NCBI GenBank assembly: GCA_013398055.1
Contig: VZRS01012079.1
Location: 64,747 to 128,746 of the forward strand
Source of the DNA: Ifrita kowaldi
Lineage: Eukaryota > Chordata > Aves > Passeriformes > Cinclosomatidae
Length of the DNA: 64,000 bases
Direction of reading: 5' to 3'
Under the pieces are notes generated by a model. It did not search any database. It was not told where the DNA came from and was given only the letters and a program-made list of their open reading frames with translations. Of this stretch, positions 13,626-27,400 are shown one piece after another. The position numbers and the translations under genes were made by a program. Every line of letters starts with the position of its first letter. Within the stretch, counting starts at the first letter, position 1.

Positions 13626-14464
13626 TCGTGGAATTCACAGGAGACTCTGCAGTTCTCTTCAGTCCTGAAGGCCACTGAGCTGGCTCTCACAAAGGCAGGA
13701 CACAAGAAGACCCCACTTCAAGATACAGAAGGTAAATGGAATTTTTAATAAACTTTTTAAAATTTCCATTTTACCTGGTTCAATCACTTTGAGTTTCCTG
13801 GTAGTAAACCCAAAGGATTAAGTTTTCTGAGAAAAGCTGACTTCTTTGAATATAAAAGTATTTTTGTTCTTTTGGGGAGGGGGATGTGTGTCATCACTCC
13901 GGGAAAAAGATCTAGTTCAACCCATCACTGTATCTGCTAAGTGCAGATTGCTTCTCAGAAACCTCGATCACAGCAACTCTTCTGACTTCTGCATTGTACC
14001 AGTTTTGCACCTTCTGGTTTGGTGATAATGAAATACAATCTTTCAGCCTTTCCTTTTTGCTTTCTGAAAAAAACATATCCTGTTTGTTTTCATAAGTGCT
14101 TGAAAGTGTTCAGAAGTGTTTAAATGAGGCACATGTCAGCATACCAAATTAACATGGTAGCCATAAGGAGTGCTATTGTATTTATACCTTACAAATCATC
14201 TCCACACCCTTATCTGCTTTTTGAAAGAGTAGTCTGTCCAAAGTTATTATTTAGTGAGATAGTAGCTGAAAATTGGGGTTTTTTTTGTTTTTTTTTTTTT
14301 TTAAGATACAGCATTGAAAAGGATTACTTGGTCAGGAGAGAATAATATCATTTAATTTCAACCAGGTAGGGAGGGCTTGATGATGTATTTGCTATACTGA
14401 GAGTTTTTTGGTCCATGAGAGTTTATGGTGTCTTGTTTGTGACAATGTTTTAGTCCTGTTCCAT
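13626..14464. other. Intergenic, no gene recognised
   Basis: AT-rich spacer between two CR1 copies. It contains an interrupted poly-T run at 14279-14302 and nothing else I can name. Confidence 0.6.
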
Positions 14465-14820
14465 ATCATAGAATCCTAAAATGGTTTGGGTTGGAAGGGA
14501 CCTTCAAGATCATCTTGACCATGGACAGGAACACCTTCCACTAGATCAGGTTGCTCAGAGCCCTGTCTAACCTGGCCTTGAACACTCCCAGGGATGAGGC
14601 ATCCACAGCTTCTCTGTGCAGCCTGTTCCAGTGCCTCACCAACCTCACAGTAAAGAATTTCCTCCTAATGTCTAACCTAAATCTACTCTCTTTCTGTTTA
14701 AAGCCACTCCTCCCTTTCACTACATGTAGTCCTTTCACTACATGCCCGTGTAAAAACTCCCTCTCTTGACTATTCTTCACTGTAAATTTTGCTCTGTCAG
14801 TTCTTGTAACCACTGAAACA
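14465..14820 (-). mobile_element. CR1 LINE 3' end
   Basis: The + strand reads CATAGAATCCTAAAATGGTT, TGGGTTGGAAGGGACCTTCA, and later CAGCCTGTTCCAGTGCCTCA. This is the antisense of a CR1 3' end. The minus strand keeps VRLVRHWNRLHREAVDASSL from ORF2. A short internal duplication (CCTTTCACTACATG repeated) lies at 14713-14744. It is 5' truncated near 14820. Confidence 0.9.
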
Positions 14821-17800
14821 GCCTGTGTGTGCCGGTACAGTAAGGCTGCAGGAGGGTGACATACTCTCACATATTATGTGATGGACAGAGAACAGAAAAT
14901 AATTTAGCTAGGTTGTACTTCAAAGACAGAGAAGTGAAAGCCAGGCAGAGGAAAAACCCCCGTTTCCAGATCTCTGTATGGAAACATTCCAGATCGCTGG
15001 CTACTCTGAGTGATTGTTTTCCACTTAATTAAGGTAGAAACAGGAGATCAAGAGCCAAGATGTCCACAGTCAGAGATAAAATCATGGGACATGAAGTTCA
15101 GGTGTGATGATGGAGATTTTTTTTTAAAAGTGTGACATCCTTAGAAAAATTGAAAACTCACAAGGGTGAAGGTTGAGAACCCTGTCCTTTAGCAACACCA
15201 GTGCACAACATAATGAAGTGTGTCAGAAAAATCAGTATCTTTTGGAAAGTGAAAACTTTATTTTGTGTTCAGAAGACAGTAGCTGTAAGCAACTTTTACT
15301 GTAACCTGTCAATCCAAGTGTTTTCAAGCTGACATTTTTTGCTTATTTTGCAATTGGTTAGGAGAGTCTACATGACTTATCATTTGTAAGGGAAATACTG
15401 ATTTTCAGTCCAGAAGTGCTTCATCAACTCCTTGTTTTCACGAATGCAAGAACATTTATGCAAGTTCCACAAGTTTTATTTCCCCAGGAAAAAATTTTAA
15501 CAGACCAGTTTCACACTGGCATTATTATATCCCATTTAATCAGTAAGATTAGTAATCTAGAGCTGCTGAGTGACAGAGAGGAATTCTGATTCCTCTTATT
15601 CTCTGTGCCTGTATTCTCCATCAGTTACAGAATTTTCAGGGATCAGCTTTTCAGTATGGAGAAATCAACCATTAAGCAACCATAATATATGTATAGAGAG
15701 TGAGGTGTGCAAGAGTGGGGTCTATGGGAGCACACAGTCACTATTAGAAATCTGAAGTGAGCAAGAGCCTTACTCCTTAAAAAAGCTAAGGGTCTCTGCC
15801 TCCCTCCTGACAAAATTAGATGCCCTTTCTCAGAAATCCCTAAAGCAGGAGATCGACAGATCCAATACAGTTTATTCAGTCTTGTGAAACACTCACTGTC
15901 ATATTCAGACTCATTTTTCTGTCTTCGGAGGTGGCAGTGGAGGGAGAGTTGAGTGTGGGTTTTATAAATTCTTCTGATGAAACTTTTTCATGCTTTGTGA
16001 AGTAGCTGAATGGACTTAGACATTTTAAATCTCTACAGTCTCTGAACTCCTCTAGAACTGCTGTATGTAGTGTGAGACAGTTTAATAGGAATAATTGAGA
16101 TAATTTCACTCTAGCTTATTTGAGACACGGTGAGAATATACTCCCTTGGGAAATGGGTGAGGTAGTTCAAGTCCTCCTGAGAGTTAACCTTGAGTGTCAT
16201 AGACATATAAGGAAAATAAAAGCTAAGGACAAAAGATACAGTATTTTTTTTCTTATTTTTTTAGAAGAAAAAGTTCAGGGTCTTTTTTATCTAAGAACAC
16301 CAATCATGTATGGCCTCATAGAGGAGAAAGAAGTGGTGCTTCTATCATCTGGGAATTCCGTTTGAGGACATAAGTATTCTGGGTGTGCTCCAGACAGAAA
16401 TTTTATTTTTTTAGATAACTGTAAACTTTAGACTTTTCTGGAGCAAGGATGTGCTGAAAAGCTCCATGCAGGTGACTTCTGCAGTCAGCGTGTAGATCCT
16501 GGGCCCTAATCTTTTTGTGAATCTAGCCTTACATTCCCATCCTTGCTCTCGAGGATCCTGATGGCAGGATGAGAAATGCCCTAAAGAGTGAGAACACTCC
16601 CTTTCTATAATTGCAGGGTGAAATCCCAAACAAGTGGCATGGCACCCATTGACTTCAGGTCATGCCAGAAGTTCACATGTGGTTTTGGCTTTGTTGTGTG
16701 TCTTTCCCCTTTGTTCATGAGCATTGGCAGTGAACCTAACATAATGAGACTTACAGAGCTTCCCTAGACAATATTATTAAAAAGGAAAAAGGAAGCTGTC
16801 TAATGTGTCTAATAATAACTGAATGATAGCAAACTATTCACATGGTTGTCTTTGCCAGCAGGGAATGTATTTAGTGACTAAATGGGAGGGAGGACTTCCA
16901 ATCTTATATTCCTGTGAAATATGCAAAGCACTGCACAACAAAGGATGACAGAAAACACGCATGTCCAAGTCAAACAATAGTGACCTTTTCTTAAAAATAT
17001 TTTGAAACCATTAACTACAATTCCAAATTAATACTTGGTAAGAAATTGATGAGTTAGCATACCGACTTCTTTTCCAGCCATTACAAATCAGTCTGCATTT
17101 ACACACAAAACCCATGTTATGATAAAAAACATAAATCAGATGTTTTTATAGCCTAAGAATATTGTATTTAACCCAACTCAGTCGAAACATTTTTCTGTCC
17201 CTCTGTCTGCAAAAAGATTTGTGCTGCTTGATCAGAAAAAATGTTTGTGCCACCACTCAGTTTTGTCCTCACTCCTTCAAATATTTTGAAATTAACCATT
17301 GTGGCTACTATTCTTAATACTTTATGTTTTCTACTTATTCTTTTTCAGACTGTAGTGCCAGGATTTCTGTTCTTACTTGTCATTATGTCTTTTACATTGC
17401 CTCCTTGTTTTGTAATTAAATGTCTATTACTAAATATCATTACTAAAATGCCATTCTTCTGACCAAATTGTTTCTGCCATTTAGGACACAGAGCATATAG
17501 CAAAAATTCTAGCACCTACATGTCTCGTGGGATATTTTAAACTATAGTTTTACTTCAAATTAAATGATTATTAATTGATTGTAGATTAACTCAATGTAGT
17601 TATTCATTTTGTCTAATTGTTCTACATATGGCCTGCATTTTTGTTTCCCTACAGACACTTCTCTGCTTTTAAACTCAAATTAGTTGTTTTGAGCAAATAT
17701 TTGTGTAATGTCCAAAGTGTTCTTCATAACAATGTTAACAAGAAAGTAATTGATCTGCAAATTACCCTAAAATCTGTCTACTTTGGATAGTTTTATGAGT

Positions 17801-20800
17801 TTATTATGCAGAATAGTATAAATCAGGTCATTTATTAGAGACTATGGAGTTGGACTGTGTTTTGTATTCTTTTTCTCTTGCTTATTCTCTCAATAATATA
17901 CATGCAGGGAATACTTACAGAAAAGGCATTTACATTTTAGTCTGTGCTGTCACAATGATCAAGGTTTTGTTGCTGGATTTGGTTACATGCACTGGTTTGT
18001 TCCAATTCCTATCCTTAATGCATAGATGCACCTGCTTATAAGATTTGCTTAAAAATATTTTTGCTTTTCATTTGCTTCTTTGTTTTCAGTGGACACAGCA
18101 TCTGCTTATATCTTCAACAACTCTACTAAATATCTTTCTGGTTGCATCCCTCCATTGCTTTTAGTTGAATGTTCATGTCTCTCTAGTTTTGCTAGAGTAA
18201 TGTAATATGTTTCATCATTGAGTCACACTCAACTCTCATGCTACTTACATTTAACCTTTCTTTCTTCTCTGAAAGTGCATATATTTCAGTTAGATGTGTT
18301 AAAATCCCCATCTATTGCAAAGCACTCAATTTTATCCATGTGCTGGAATGTCTGGCAGGAACTACTTTTGGAATCCCATGTATTGTCCTTCGCCAATGTC
18401 GTTTCAGCCGTGAGCAGGGCTTTCCTGAGGCCAGGAGAGGAAGAGGGTGTGCCTCTACAGACCTTTCTGCCTTCCTGCAGAGGTCACCTCTTGTAAGGTG
18501 ATAAGAGCTTCTGGCTCTTGCTATTGTTAGACAGGACAGTTCTGATTCTGAGCAGAAAAGTGTCTAGGCAAGACATGGAATATGGTGGCCTTTGTGAGAA
18601 GTTCCCCCGGCTCCGAGCCACTGCATGCCAAAGCCTGTTCTCAGCACATGCTGACATCTTTGCACAGATACAATTATATGTAAATGTGTGGGACTCAGTT
18701 TCATAAATTGGATTCCAAACTGCTGCTAAAACCTTGCATGCTGAAATGTTAGTATTTCATAATTAAGGATATTACACAGAAATTATGTTTTTATGTTATG
18801 TGTAGTTTTTCCCATTCATCAAATATTAGATTGTATTTTACATTATTGTTTGGATGCATTTAAGCTTTTTGCATCCAACTTTGTTGAATAATAACTTATC
18901 TGTCATCTGTTAATGTCTGCTTGATAGCTAAACAGCCGAGTCCTGGCACCACAGCTTGAGATATTTGCTAGTTTAGTGCTGTTGCTTTCATATTCATTGT
19001 TTGTTCTGTAATGGCCCTTAAACATTTCCCATGCATATTTGAGCTAGAATGATTCTTTACATAATGCCTTAGAGGAAAACAAGGTTCTTCTAATAGCAAT
19101 TAAAATTAGCAATATTATTAGGCTAAGAATTTAAAATTACATATCACTTCTGTGCCAATTCCCTTTTATCATTAAAAAAAATCTATTTGCAACAATGTTG
19201 TATACTCATGCATTATACACAACTTCAGTGATTTACTTGTTTTGGCACAAGCTCAGTTGAATGATATAAGAGCTAATTTTGTTTTTCTGCTATAATAGCT
19301 TGTATTGTCTGCATAATGAATCCTTTCTGAGTTTCATCAGGAGAGTTATGATGTTCATATACATCTGTTAGAGAAAAATTTTGTTCTTGTTCTCCAAGAA
19401 GTTTATCTTACCTGTGATCTGAAAGAACCATTCATGCAGGTATCAGCTATCACGCAACATTCACAGCCATTCACTCAAGTATCAGGAAGACACAAATCTA
19501 GAGATGGGTTTTCTTGTTAGGATGGTGGATATTTCCAAGTGAATGCAGGAAACAGAAGTGGGGAAGAAAGCATTGAAAGAAGTTCCCAGCTATGCTACAC
19601 ATTTTGATAGACACTGTGATGTTTCCATTGAATCATATAAGAAATAATATCATACTTGGAGAGACAGGCAAAGAAAAAAGCTTTTTGTAGCCAGAGAATG
19701 GCAAAGAAGTAACAGTGAGGACTCGCAGATCAAGAACTTGAGATATCTGGACTTTTGCAATGTTAGTCCATTTGGAAATATTCCAGAAATTGAGCTCTCT
19801 TCCTTTTCCTCTGTAAAGAAACAGCTAAAATCAAGGAGAAATCAGAGGGGAAGCTGAGAAGAAGCTTTTAACCTACACTCCCAATGTTCATTATAAAGTA
19901 AATCAGGCAAATCAGAGTAAAGCAAGACTTACTAATAAAGGTAAAGGAGTACCAAAGATCCTAGAAGAAAGAACAAATGCTACAAGAGTGGGTGACAGAT
20001 GAAAGGCAGTAGAGCCACTGGAAGGCAGCAGAGGTAGGGAAAAGACCCTGTTGAGGACGAGGCACTAGGCAGTGAGGAATGATGGAAGTGCTTGTGTGTT
20101 AACTCAGACCAGCATATGATGGTGATTTATTTTCATGTTTCCAAGAAGGAGGCTGGTATGTTCTTGTTTGCAAGTTATCTTCAGCTGTGTAAGATTTATT
20201 ATAAATGTTTATGATAAATCATTATATGTTAAGTGGATAAAATCTAACTTAGAAATAAATATCTTTTAATTTAGAACATAAAAATTTGTAAAAATATTAA
20301 GTGTATCAAGATGTAGGTATTATTTTTCCTTTGTAGTAATAAGTATATCTCTGTCTGCCTGGATTTAAACTGAGTGTTTAAATCCTGTATTTGCTGTGAA
20401 AGACAGTCACAGCAGATAAACAATGTCAACATTGAACACGTGCTTTGCTTCACTTGGAGGTTTGGCATCTGGGCTATGTAGGTAGAAAAACACCTTCTAA
20501 TTCTCATTGTAGTCATTTCAGTCTTATAGATGGGAAGCTAGATTACAGTGAATATCAACTGGAAATCAGTGGATAAATGAAGAAAAGCTGTTCTCTGGGT
20601 CTTGAGTTATGACATAGACACTCAAACAGGACTTGCAAAAGCTGAAGTCCATCTTTAGCGCTGAGATAAAGGAAAGCTTCCACTCTTTTTGAAATACTTC
20701 AAGAGAATTGATATAGATTGTGATGCCATACAATGTTTAGGCATTTTCTGTATATCCCTAACAACTGTATCTATCTAAGCAGATTCCAGCTATGAGACTT

Positions 20801-22127
20801 AACAAAACAGCATGAGGTGAAAGGAAAGTTAGCTGATGATATCCTTGATTTTCATGCAATTCTGATCAGAGTCATTCACAGGTCTCCATCTCAAACATTC
20901 TGTGAGAATAAACATTGATCAGATATACTTTGGAGAATTCTTGTAGGCACTGACAGTGTTGATGCTGGTTTCTGCAGTGATGTCTTGATGAGAGGGTAGA
21001 TGAAATACAGCAGGACTAAGTTCCAGCATGACAAATCCAATAATCTAAGCTTGCTCCAGCTTGCTATCAGCAGGTAATTTTTTCTGTCTATAATAGTAGT
21101 TTGTCATTAATGTTCTGAGGGTATGTAGCAAAGATGGAGCAGTTCAGGTTAAGAGGACAAAGACAAACCTGGATGAGCCAGAGGGATTTCACTTGCATGA
21201 ATACCATTTGAAAAGTACTTCTTGCATTTAAGCTGAAGATATAAAAACAACAAAGAGCATTAGGGTACAAACAAATATTGCAAGAAAGTAATAGTAAGGT
21301 TACGATATCTCTTCCTTTAGTGTCTGCATGTTTCTTAGCCTGGTGAGGAATAGAAGTATCACAGAAACTCAATTATTCAGGTGGCCTTGCCAATCTAAAC
21401 AAACATGCCTCCTAAAGGAACGTTTGGCATGAAGAAATAGGTGGGTTTTGCTTTACTCAACACTCAGAACACTGTATCTCAGTGCCCATTGTGGAAGACT
21501 TGAAACTGCAGATATACATCTGCGAAATCTGGGGCTGGAGGAAAATGGATTTTTATGTTCCCTCAACCTTAGAAATTGCTCCTGACCTCAATCTGGGATA
21601 ATTTTCTCCCTTGGAGTGTGCTGGTAAACATCTCTTTCCTTTACTCCTTTTGAGGAGGTAAAGGAAGGGATGGAAAGCAGGAATGAACGGTTGGTCTTTG
21701 TGTGGTGATTACTGGGCATGGGATGAAGGAAATGTTAAGGATTATGTTGCTTTGGATATCTGAAGTGATTGACTGGGTTCATATTAATTTCTACAAATAA
21801 GAACAAAAGGTATACACTGAAATAAATATTTTAAAGGAAATTACAGTACTTTGAGTATATTTCCCTGACTGAAGTTTTGGTGAGGTTGGGGTAAATGCTG
21901 CTGCCTCACCCTGAACTTCAGTGTGGAAATGTTTCCAGTGTAGGAATTCAACCACAAAAAGAATCTCTTTTCCCAGATCTTACCAACATTGCACAGGAAC
22001 AACCAAGTTTTCTCTGCTTTAGCAAAATAGGGTTTTTTTGCTGTATTGTGTGAACCTTTGGTGTACACTGGCTAAAGAAAGTACAGCAACTAAAACATGA
22101 GTCATGGCAGCCTGTGTTAATAAAGTC
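14821..22127. other. Intergenic, no gene recognised
   Basis: About 7.3 kb of AT-rich DNA with only short open frames. I recognise no repeat family, exon or RNA gene. Old, unrecognisable repeat copies may be present. Confidence 0.55.
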
Positions 22128-22435
22128 ATGGAATCATAGAACAGTTTGGGTTGGGACTTTAAAGGTCTTATTGTTCCAATCCTGCTGCCATGGGCAGGGA
22201 CACCTTCCACTAGACCAGGTTGCTCAACGCCCCATCCAGCCTAGTCTTGAACAACTCCAGGAATGGGGCATTCACAACGTCTCCAGGCAACCTGTTATGG
22301 TGCCTCACCATGCTCTAATCTAAATCTACTCTCCTTAAGCTTAAAATCATTACCCCTTGTCTTATCACAACATGCCCTTGTAAAAAATCCCTCTCCAGCT
22401 CTCTTGTAGGTCTCCTTTTGGTACTGGGAGGCTGC
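22128..22435 (-). mobile_element. CR1 LINE 3' end
   Basis: Antisense CR1 phrases on the + strand: GGAATCATAGAACAGTTTGG, GGACACCTTCCACTAGACCA, TTGAACAACTCCAGGAATGG and CCTTGTAAAAAATCCCTCTC. It belongs to the same type as the copy at 14465-14820. It is 5' truncated at about 22435 and non-coding. Confidence 0.88.
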
Positions 22436-22768
22436 TATAATAGACACTTTATGAGAGATTATATGAGACTTCATGTCATGTTACTACTGGGAGATGTGGA
22501 AGAGAAGTGCTGAAATCTGGGCTTCAGTTTACTATTTATCATGCCTTAGTTGGCATGCAAAGGTGGTAGATCATAGAGCAAATTAGCACTCTTTGGTAGA
22601 AATAAAATTAAGTTCTAATATTATAGAGTTACTGTCTGTCCAGGCTTGCAAAAAACAAGCATTCTGTATTATTAGTTGAATATATATTTGGGATATGTTG
22701 TATTCCTTTGCATGATAGAATCACTGTCATGCCTCTTGGAATGACTTAAGAAGGAAGTGTTCTCTTGA
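22436..22768. other. Intergenic, no gene recognised
   Basis: Short AT-rich spacer between a CR1 and a probable LTR fragment; nothing recognised. Confidence 0.55.
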
Positions 22769-22920
22769 TGTGCTGGTTTGGCCAAATTTGGAGGAAATAC
22801 AATTCCCCAGCATGATGGTTTAATAAACAGGCTCTGAAAAAATCCTGTAAATATTCCTATTCATTTAGTGAAAAAAACCCAAAAACATATGGATAGACAA
22901 GAAAAAAAAGTATGTCAAGT
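22769..22920 (+). mobile_element. Probable endogenous retrovirus LTR fragment (first)
   Basis: It opens with TGTGCTGGTTTGGCCAAATT, a common 5' start of songbird endogenous-retrovirus LTRs, then CCCCAGCATGATGG. It is cut short at 22920 where a second LTR-like start begins. No retroviral coding sequence is visible. The assignment is by recognition of the LTR start only. Confidence 0.45.
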
Positions 22921-23130
22921 TGTACTAGTTTGAAAACAAACCAATGGGAGGCACCAAGTCAGAACAACAATTTAATAGGGAAATTAAAAGAAAAAAAAAG
23001 GCAGAAACCACTGGCTTAAACTGACAGAGTCAGGGTGGCTGTAGCAGTCCGATAAAATGGTGGCTGCAGTCCTCCTGAAGTAATGGATATGGTTCTGTTG
23101 AGAAAATTGTCTGAAGAGCAAACATTTCTA
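22921..23130 (+). mobile_element. Probable endogenous retrovirus LTR fragment (second, adjoining)
   Basis: It starts TGTACTAGTTTGAAAACAAA, followed by CCAATGGGAGGCACCAAGTC and, further on, GCAGTCCGATAAAATGGTGG. I recognise this as a passerine ERV LTR start. The right end is unclear: similarity fades by about 23130 and an assembly gap follows 100 bp later. No gag, pol or env frame is seen. Confidence 0.5.
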
Positions 23131-23229
23131 GTGAGAGCAGAAGTTAAATAAATGGGACATATATATATGCTAAGGCTTTTCGGAAGCCCATTTTGGATCC
23201 TTCATTTTTTGTGTTTTTTTTTTTTTTTT

Positions 23230-23283
23230 NNNNNNNNNNNNNNNNNNNNNNNNNNNNNNNNNNNNNNNNNNNNNNNNNNNNNN
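23230..23283. other. Assembly gap (54 N)
   Basis: Fifty-four unknown bases lie between two poly-T tracts (23214-23229 and from 23284). The gap length may be an estimate. A long homopolymer is the likely cause. Confidence 0.98.
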
Positions 23284-24064
23284 TTTGTTTTTTTTTTAAG
23301 ATCAAATGCTGTTTTAAGATTTTGGACGAAGACTTTTTGGTTATCTTATTAAAATAAAAAAATAGTAATTAAAGTGTTGTTTTAAAACATGATATCAAAT
23401 GTTGTGTTTAAAAGGTATCATAAAAAAAATATTCAGTGCCTTCAAATAAGGAATTTCATTAAACAAAGAAACATGAAACTGAAGTACTATGACCTTTTTA
23501 TTCTCCCTAGCCAGTCCCCATTTCTGGCTGAATTTATTAGTTGATTTGATTTTAAGTTCCATAGTTCCAGTTCCCCCATAGTTCATTTACTCTACACAAA
23601 AGCTTATTTGCCCAGTACTGAAGGCAGCCTTAAATCTCACCTCTTTTGTAACTACTCCTTGGAAACAGAGTACTCCTTGCGAGACTCAGAGTAGGTAGTT
23701 TGGTAAAAGACTGTGTTCTCAAGACCTGTATTTTTCTTTTTTAAAGAAAAAATATTAATGCTGTGATGCCTAGTCAGTGTTGTACAGGCAGTGGTAGTCA
23801 GTGGATTCAGTTAATATGGTGTAATAATGTAATATTTCATACCCTGACCTTTGAAGATTGCTGTCCTATATATCCTACACATAGTAAATCTGTTTCACAA
23901 AGGTTGGAAGAGTTCCTGAAACATTTTGTTCAATATTAATGTGTGTTTGAACAAAATGGAGAGAGAGATTCTACGGAAAATAATGACGTTTTCTAGGGAC
24001 ACAATTATTTTTTGGCTTTGATGTTAAAAATATAATGTTCAAAGAGGCCTAAGTTTTTCCATTT
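23284..24064. other. Intergenic, no gene recognised
   Basis: Begins with a T-rich tract right after the gap; the rest is AT-rich with no recognised feature. Confidence 0.55.
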
Positions 24065-24475
24065 CAAGAAGTGAAAAGCACTGGAGCATCTCTCTCATGC
24101 GGAAAGACTGAGGGAGTTGGGGCTGTTCAGCCTCAAGAAGAGACGACTGAGAGAAGACATCACCAATCTCTGGCAGAATCTGAAGGGAGTGTGTTGAGAG
24201 GATGGATCCAGCTCCTTCTCGGTGATGCCAAGCAATAGGACAAGAAGCAATGGGCAGAAACCAATGCACAGAAATTTCCACCTGAACGTGAGGAAGAACT
24301 TCTCTGCTGTGCTGGTGACTGAGCACTAGGACAGATTGCCCAGAGAAGTTGTGGAGTCTCCCTCACTGGAAATATTCCAGAACCATCTGGACACAATCCT
24401 GTGCTATATGCTCTAGGAATGACCCTACTTGAGCAGAGAGCTTGGACCAGATGACCCACTGTGGCCTCTTCCTTG
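24065..24475 (+). mobile_element. CR1 LINE 3' end
   Basis: Sense CR1 phrases: GACTGAGGGAGTTGGGGCTG, TTCAGCCTCAAGAAGAGACG, AGGACAGATTGCCCAGAGAA and GACCAGATGACCCACTGTGG. It appears to be the same subfamily as the minus-strand copy at 6897-7709. The open frames on the minus strand here (24039-24326 and 24160-24459) are antisense readings. Confidence 0.9.
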
Positions 24476-27400
24476 GGAGTGGGGCGTTACCCATTTTGTC
24501 TATTTGTAAATCACATAATTCACAAAATCTCTGAATCTACATCTCTTCAAAATATTTTCACAGTTTGAGAATCAAAGAATAAAGCTGGATTTTACAGGAT
24601 ATTACAGACCATAATAACCCTAGAGACAATTTCCTCACAATGTTACAGTGTGTGGGTTCGATTTAATCGAATGCACAGCATTTGTGACTATTGCAGCCAT
24701 CATCCCTTTGCTGCATGGCACCGAGCATGGGTATTGTGCTTTGCACACACAACAAAGTCTCTGCCTATGACCCGTAGCCCAGTCTGGAGTGGTTCAGTAC
24801 AGAAAGTCTCCTCTTGTGTTAGGTAGGTCTTGGCTCAATTTCCCTGTGCATACCTGGTCATTTCTATGCAGCTGATACATGCAAGGGAAACCAGGAAATC
24901 TTAATGCCATTCTTGCACTATGATTCCTGAAATCAGAGACAAGGCAAAGCAAAACAGTGCTGTAGAAATGAGTTTTCAGGGATATATTCTATCAGTTCAT
25001 CCCTGAGGTGCCTTAGAGTCTCACTCTGCTCTCTGCTTTCCACAAATGTAGCTGGATTATTATTTGTATTAATTAATAATGCTATCAGTATTTATTATTA
25101 TTTTGGCTGTATGTGCAGAATGTATTACATGTGATGATTAAAAAAGGTCTTTTACCATCTTTTTCAGTCTGATAAAAATAATGTTTGATTCCAAAATAAC
25201 TGAAAGTGAGGTACGACATGGAAATGTCACTGCAACAATCCTCACAGAGGAGAAGTAATAATTAAATGCCTTTCAAACACTAGGATCCAAGCCTCAGAGC
25301 TGCTTAGTTTAAATGCTGTACCTCCTGAAGCCCACTGTGAAGTATTTATAGGATAGAGACTGAAAGGTAGTCAAACTAAGCACTGACAGTGCTAAAGTAA
25401 AGTAAATGAAAATAATTAAAGGAAGCAGTATAGTGTGTAGCACAATTTATAGAAAGTCAGGATAAAAATAGGTGAGGATCAATATATACACTAAATTACA
25501 TACATTGGTGACTATCTAACATCTTGTGTCTGTCATGTACTTGCTTTATTTACCGTAAAAGCAAGAAAGAAAAATGATCATAAAATATTTAAGAGTCGGT
25601 GTAAATGGAAAAAATGTTTTCCCAAGGTAATGGACTCCTCCAGCTATTAGGCAATGAAGCAAAGTAGAAGCATTTATTTTGCAGGCAGAAGGCAGTGCTT
25701 CTGAGATAAATTTCTATGATAATGAACATAAGGCTGAAATCCAATATAATGAATCCAGAGGTATCTGGTTTTATATAGAGAGCTCTGAATGAGCAGGGAT
25801 GGCTTTTGTCCACAGCCTGGCTGTGGTGGCCCAGCCCCATTTCCCACACCAGTCCTGCCAGGGCTCCGTGTGCTCAGTGTCCATCTCCAGCAGCGTGTTG
25901 GCTCCCAGAGACTGGTGCCGACTGAGAACACGTTTCCTCTCTGACAGAAGTGATGTTTGCAGCATGAGGGGCAGGCTCTGACAGACTGCTTTTTACTGCA
26001 CAAATGTCCTTTATGTGCTTCCTATGAATGAAAACCTTTGCAATGGAGGAGACTCTAACCCTCTTTCATAAAGATTTTCGTAGGTGACATTGCTTTTCCC
26101 CACAGTTGTTTTTTTATGCAACTGCTGCCCACCTGCCCATTTGCTGCAGAACAGTGTTTCCCCCAACCTTCCAAACACCACTTCAGACAGGTTTTTAATC
26201 CCCCCTCCTCATGCATCTCCTGTGCTTTACTCTGGGCACAATCAGCACTTTGTTTTCCTGCTGACTTCTCACAGTTTGATTCTCAATATCTTGCAGTGTC
26301 AGATTTAATGTATATTTGACGGTACAGAGCATTTGAAAAATTCCCTGACTTCCCTACCTTTCTTAGCACTTCCTCTTTCCTTAATATTTGTTCAACATTT
26401 TAACATTACATTTATGAATTATCATATTTAAATGTCATCTTTGGCTAGGTTTGTTTTTTTTTTTTTAAACATCTGAATATGTATTTCTTCATCAAGCTAA
26501 AAAATATTTGCTTTTGCCTTAGTAGTAATTCCTTTCTAATCCTTCAGGCAAACAGTCACTAGCCTGAAAATGTAAATTGATAAATGCGTTTTTGATTTTT
26601 TAAATAAATATTGTGTTAGGATATTGTCACTAGAAAGTGTTAGGAGTCAAATACATAAGTAAATGCAACCTGGTGGTACTTTTAAAATTATGCAGGATAA
26701 ACTTCAGAAAGTCAGAATTAAATAAAAGGTTTTGTCACTCAGCACTAGCACTAGGTCCTAGGCAAATCAGGCTCAGCTTGTCAAAACTTCCCCTTGTGAT
26801 TTGAAGTGTATGTACCTGATGCTTGGACTGTTTGATCTTAAAATGTCACTGAGGCTATTTGTGCCGAGTCATATAACTTCAAACAAAGTATTTTATACTC
26901 TTCTCCCTCCTTTCCTCTTATCTGATAGGTGGATAGGTCTGCTAGTGCTTAATGTAAAACAATTAAACAGCACTTTTTCGTTTATCTTAAATCACTGCTT
27001 TCCTAAATTGATACTATTATCTACTTTAAAAAATGGATATTGGGGATACATATATAATAATAGTAGTAATAAACACTGCTAGACTTCCCCAAAATGCCAT
27101 TAACACTTAACGTTTTTGTTACCATTGCTCTGTTTTATGGGCACGGTTAATAAATATAGAAATACCTGGGGACTCTCCCTATGTCTGTGTTCCACTTCTG
27201 TGTTTGATAACTATCATTCAAGCTATGTTAAAACATTTCATGACAGTAATAGGGCTCAGGCATCAGCTTAGGAAACTTTAGGAGTCAATTTTTCAGTATT
27301 TTGAAGTGAGATTTGTTTATTGGATTCAATCTTCTTGGCAATGTGAAGATTTATGAGTATTCACATGGCAGATGCAGGTACCTGACCTGGCTCTGCCTGC

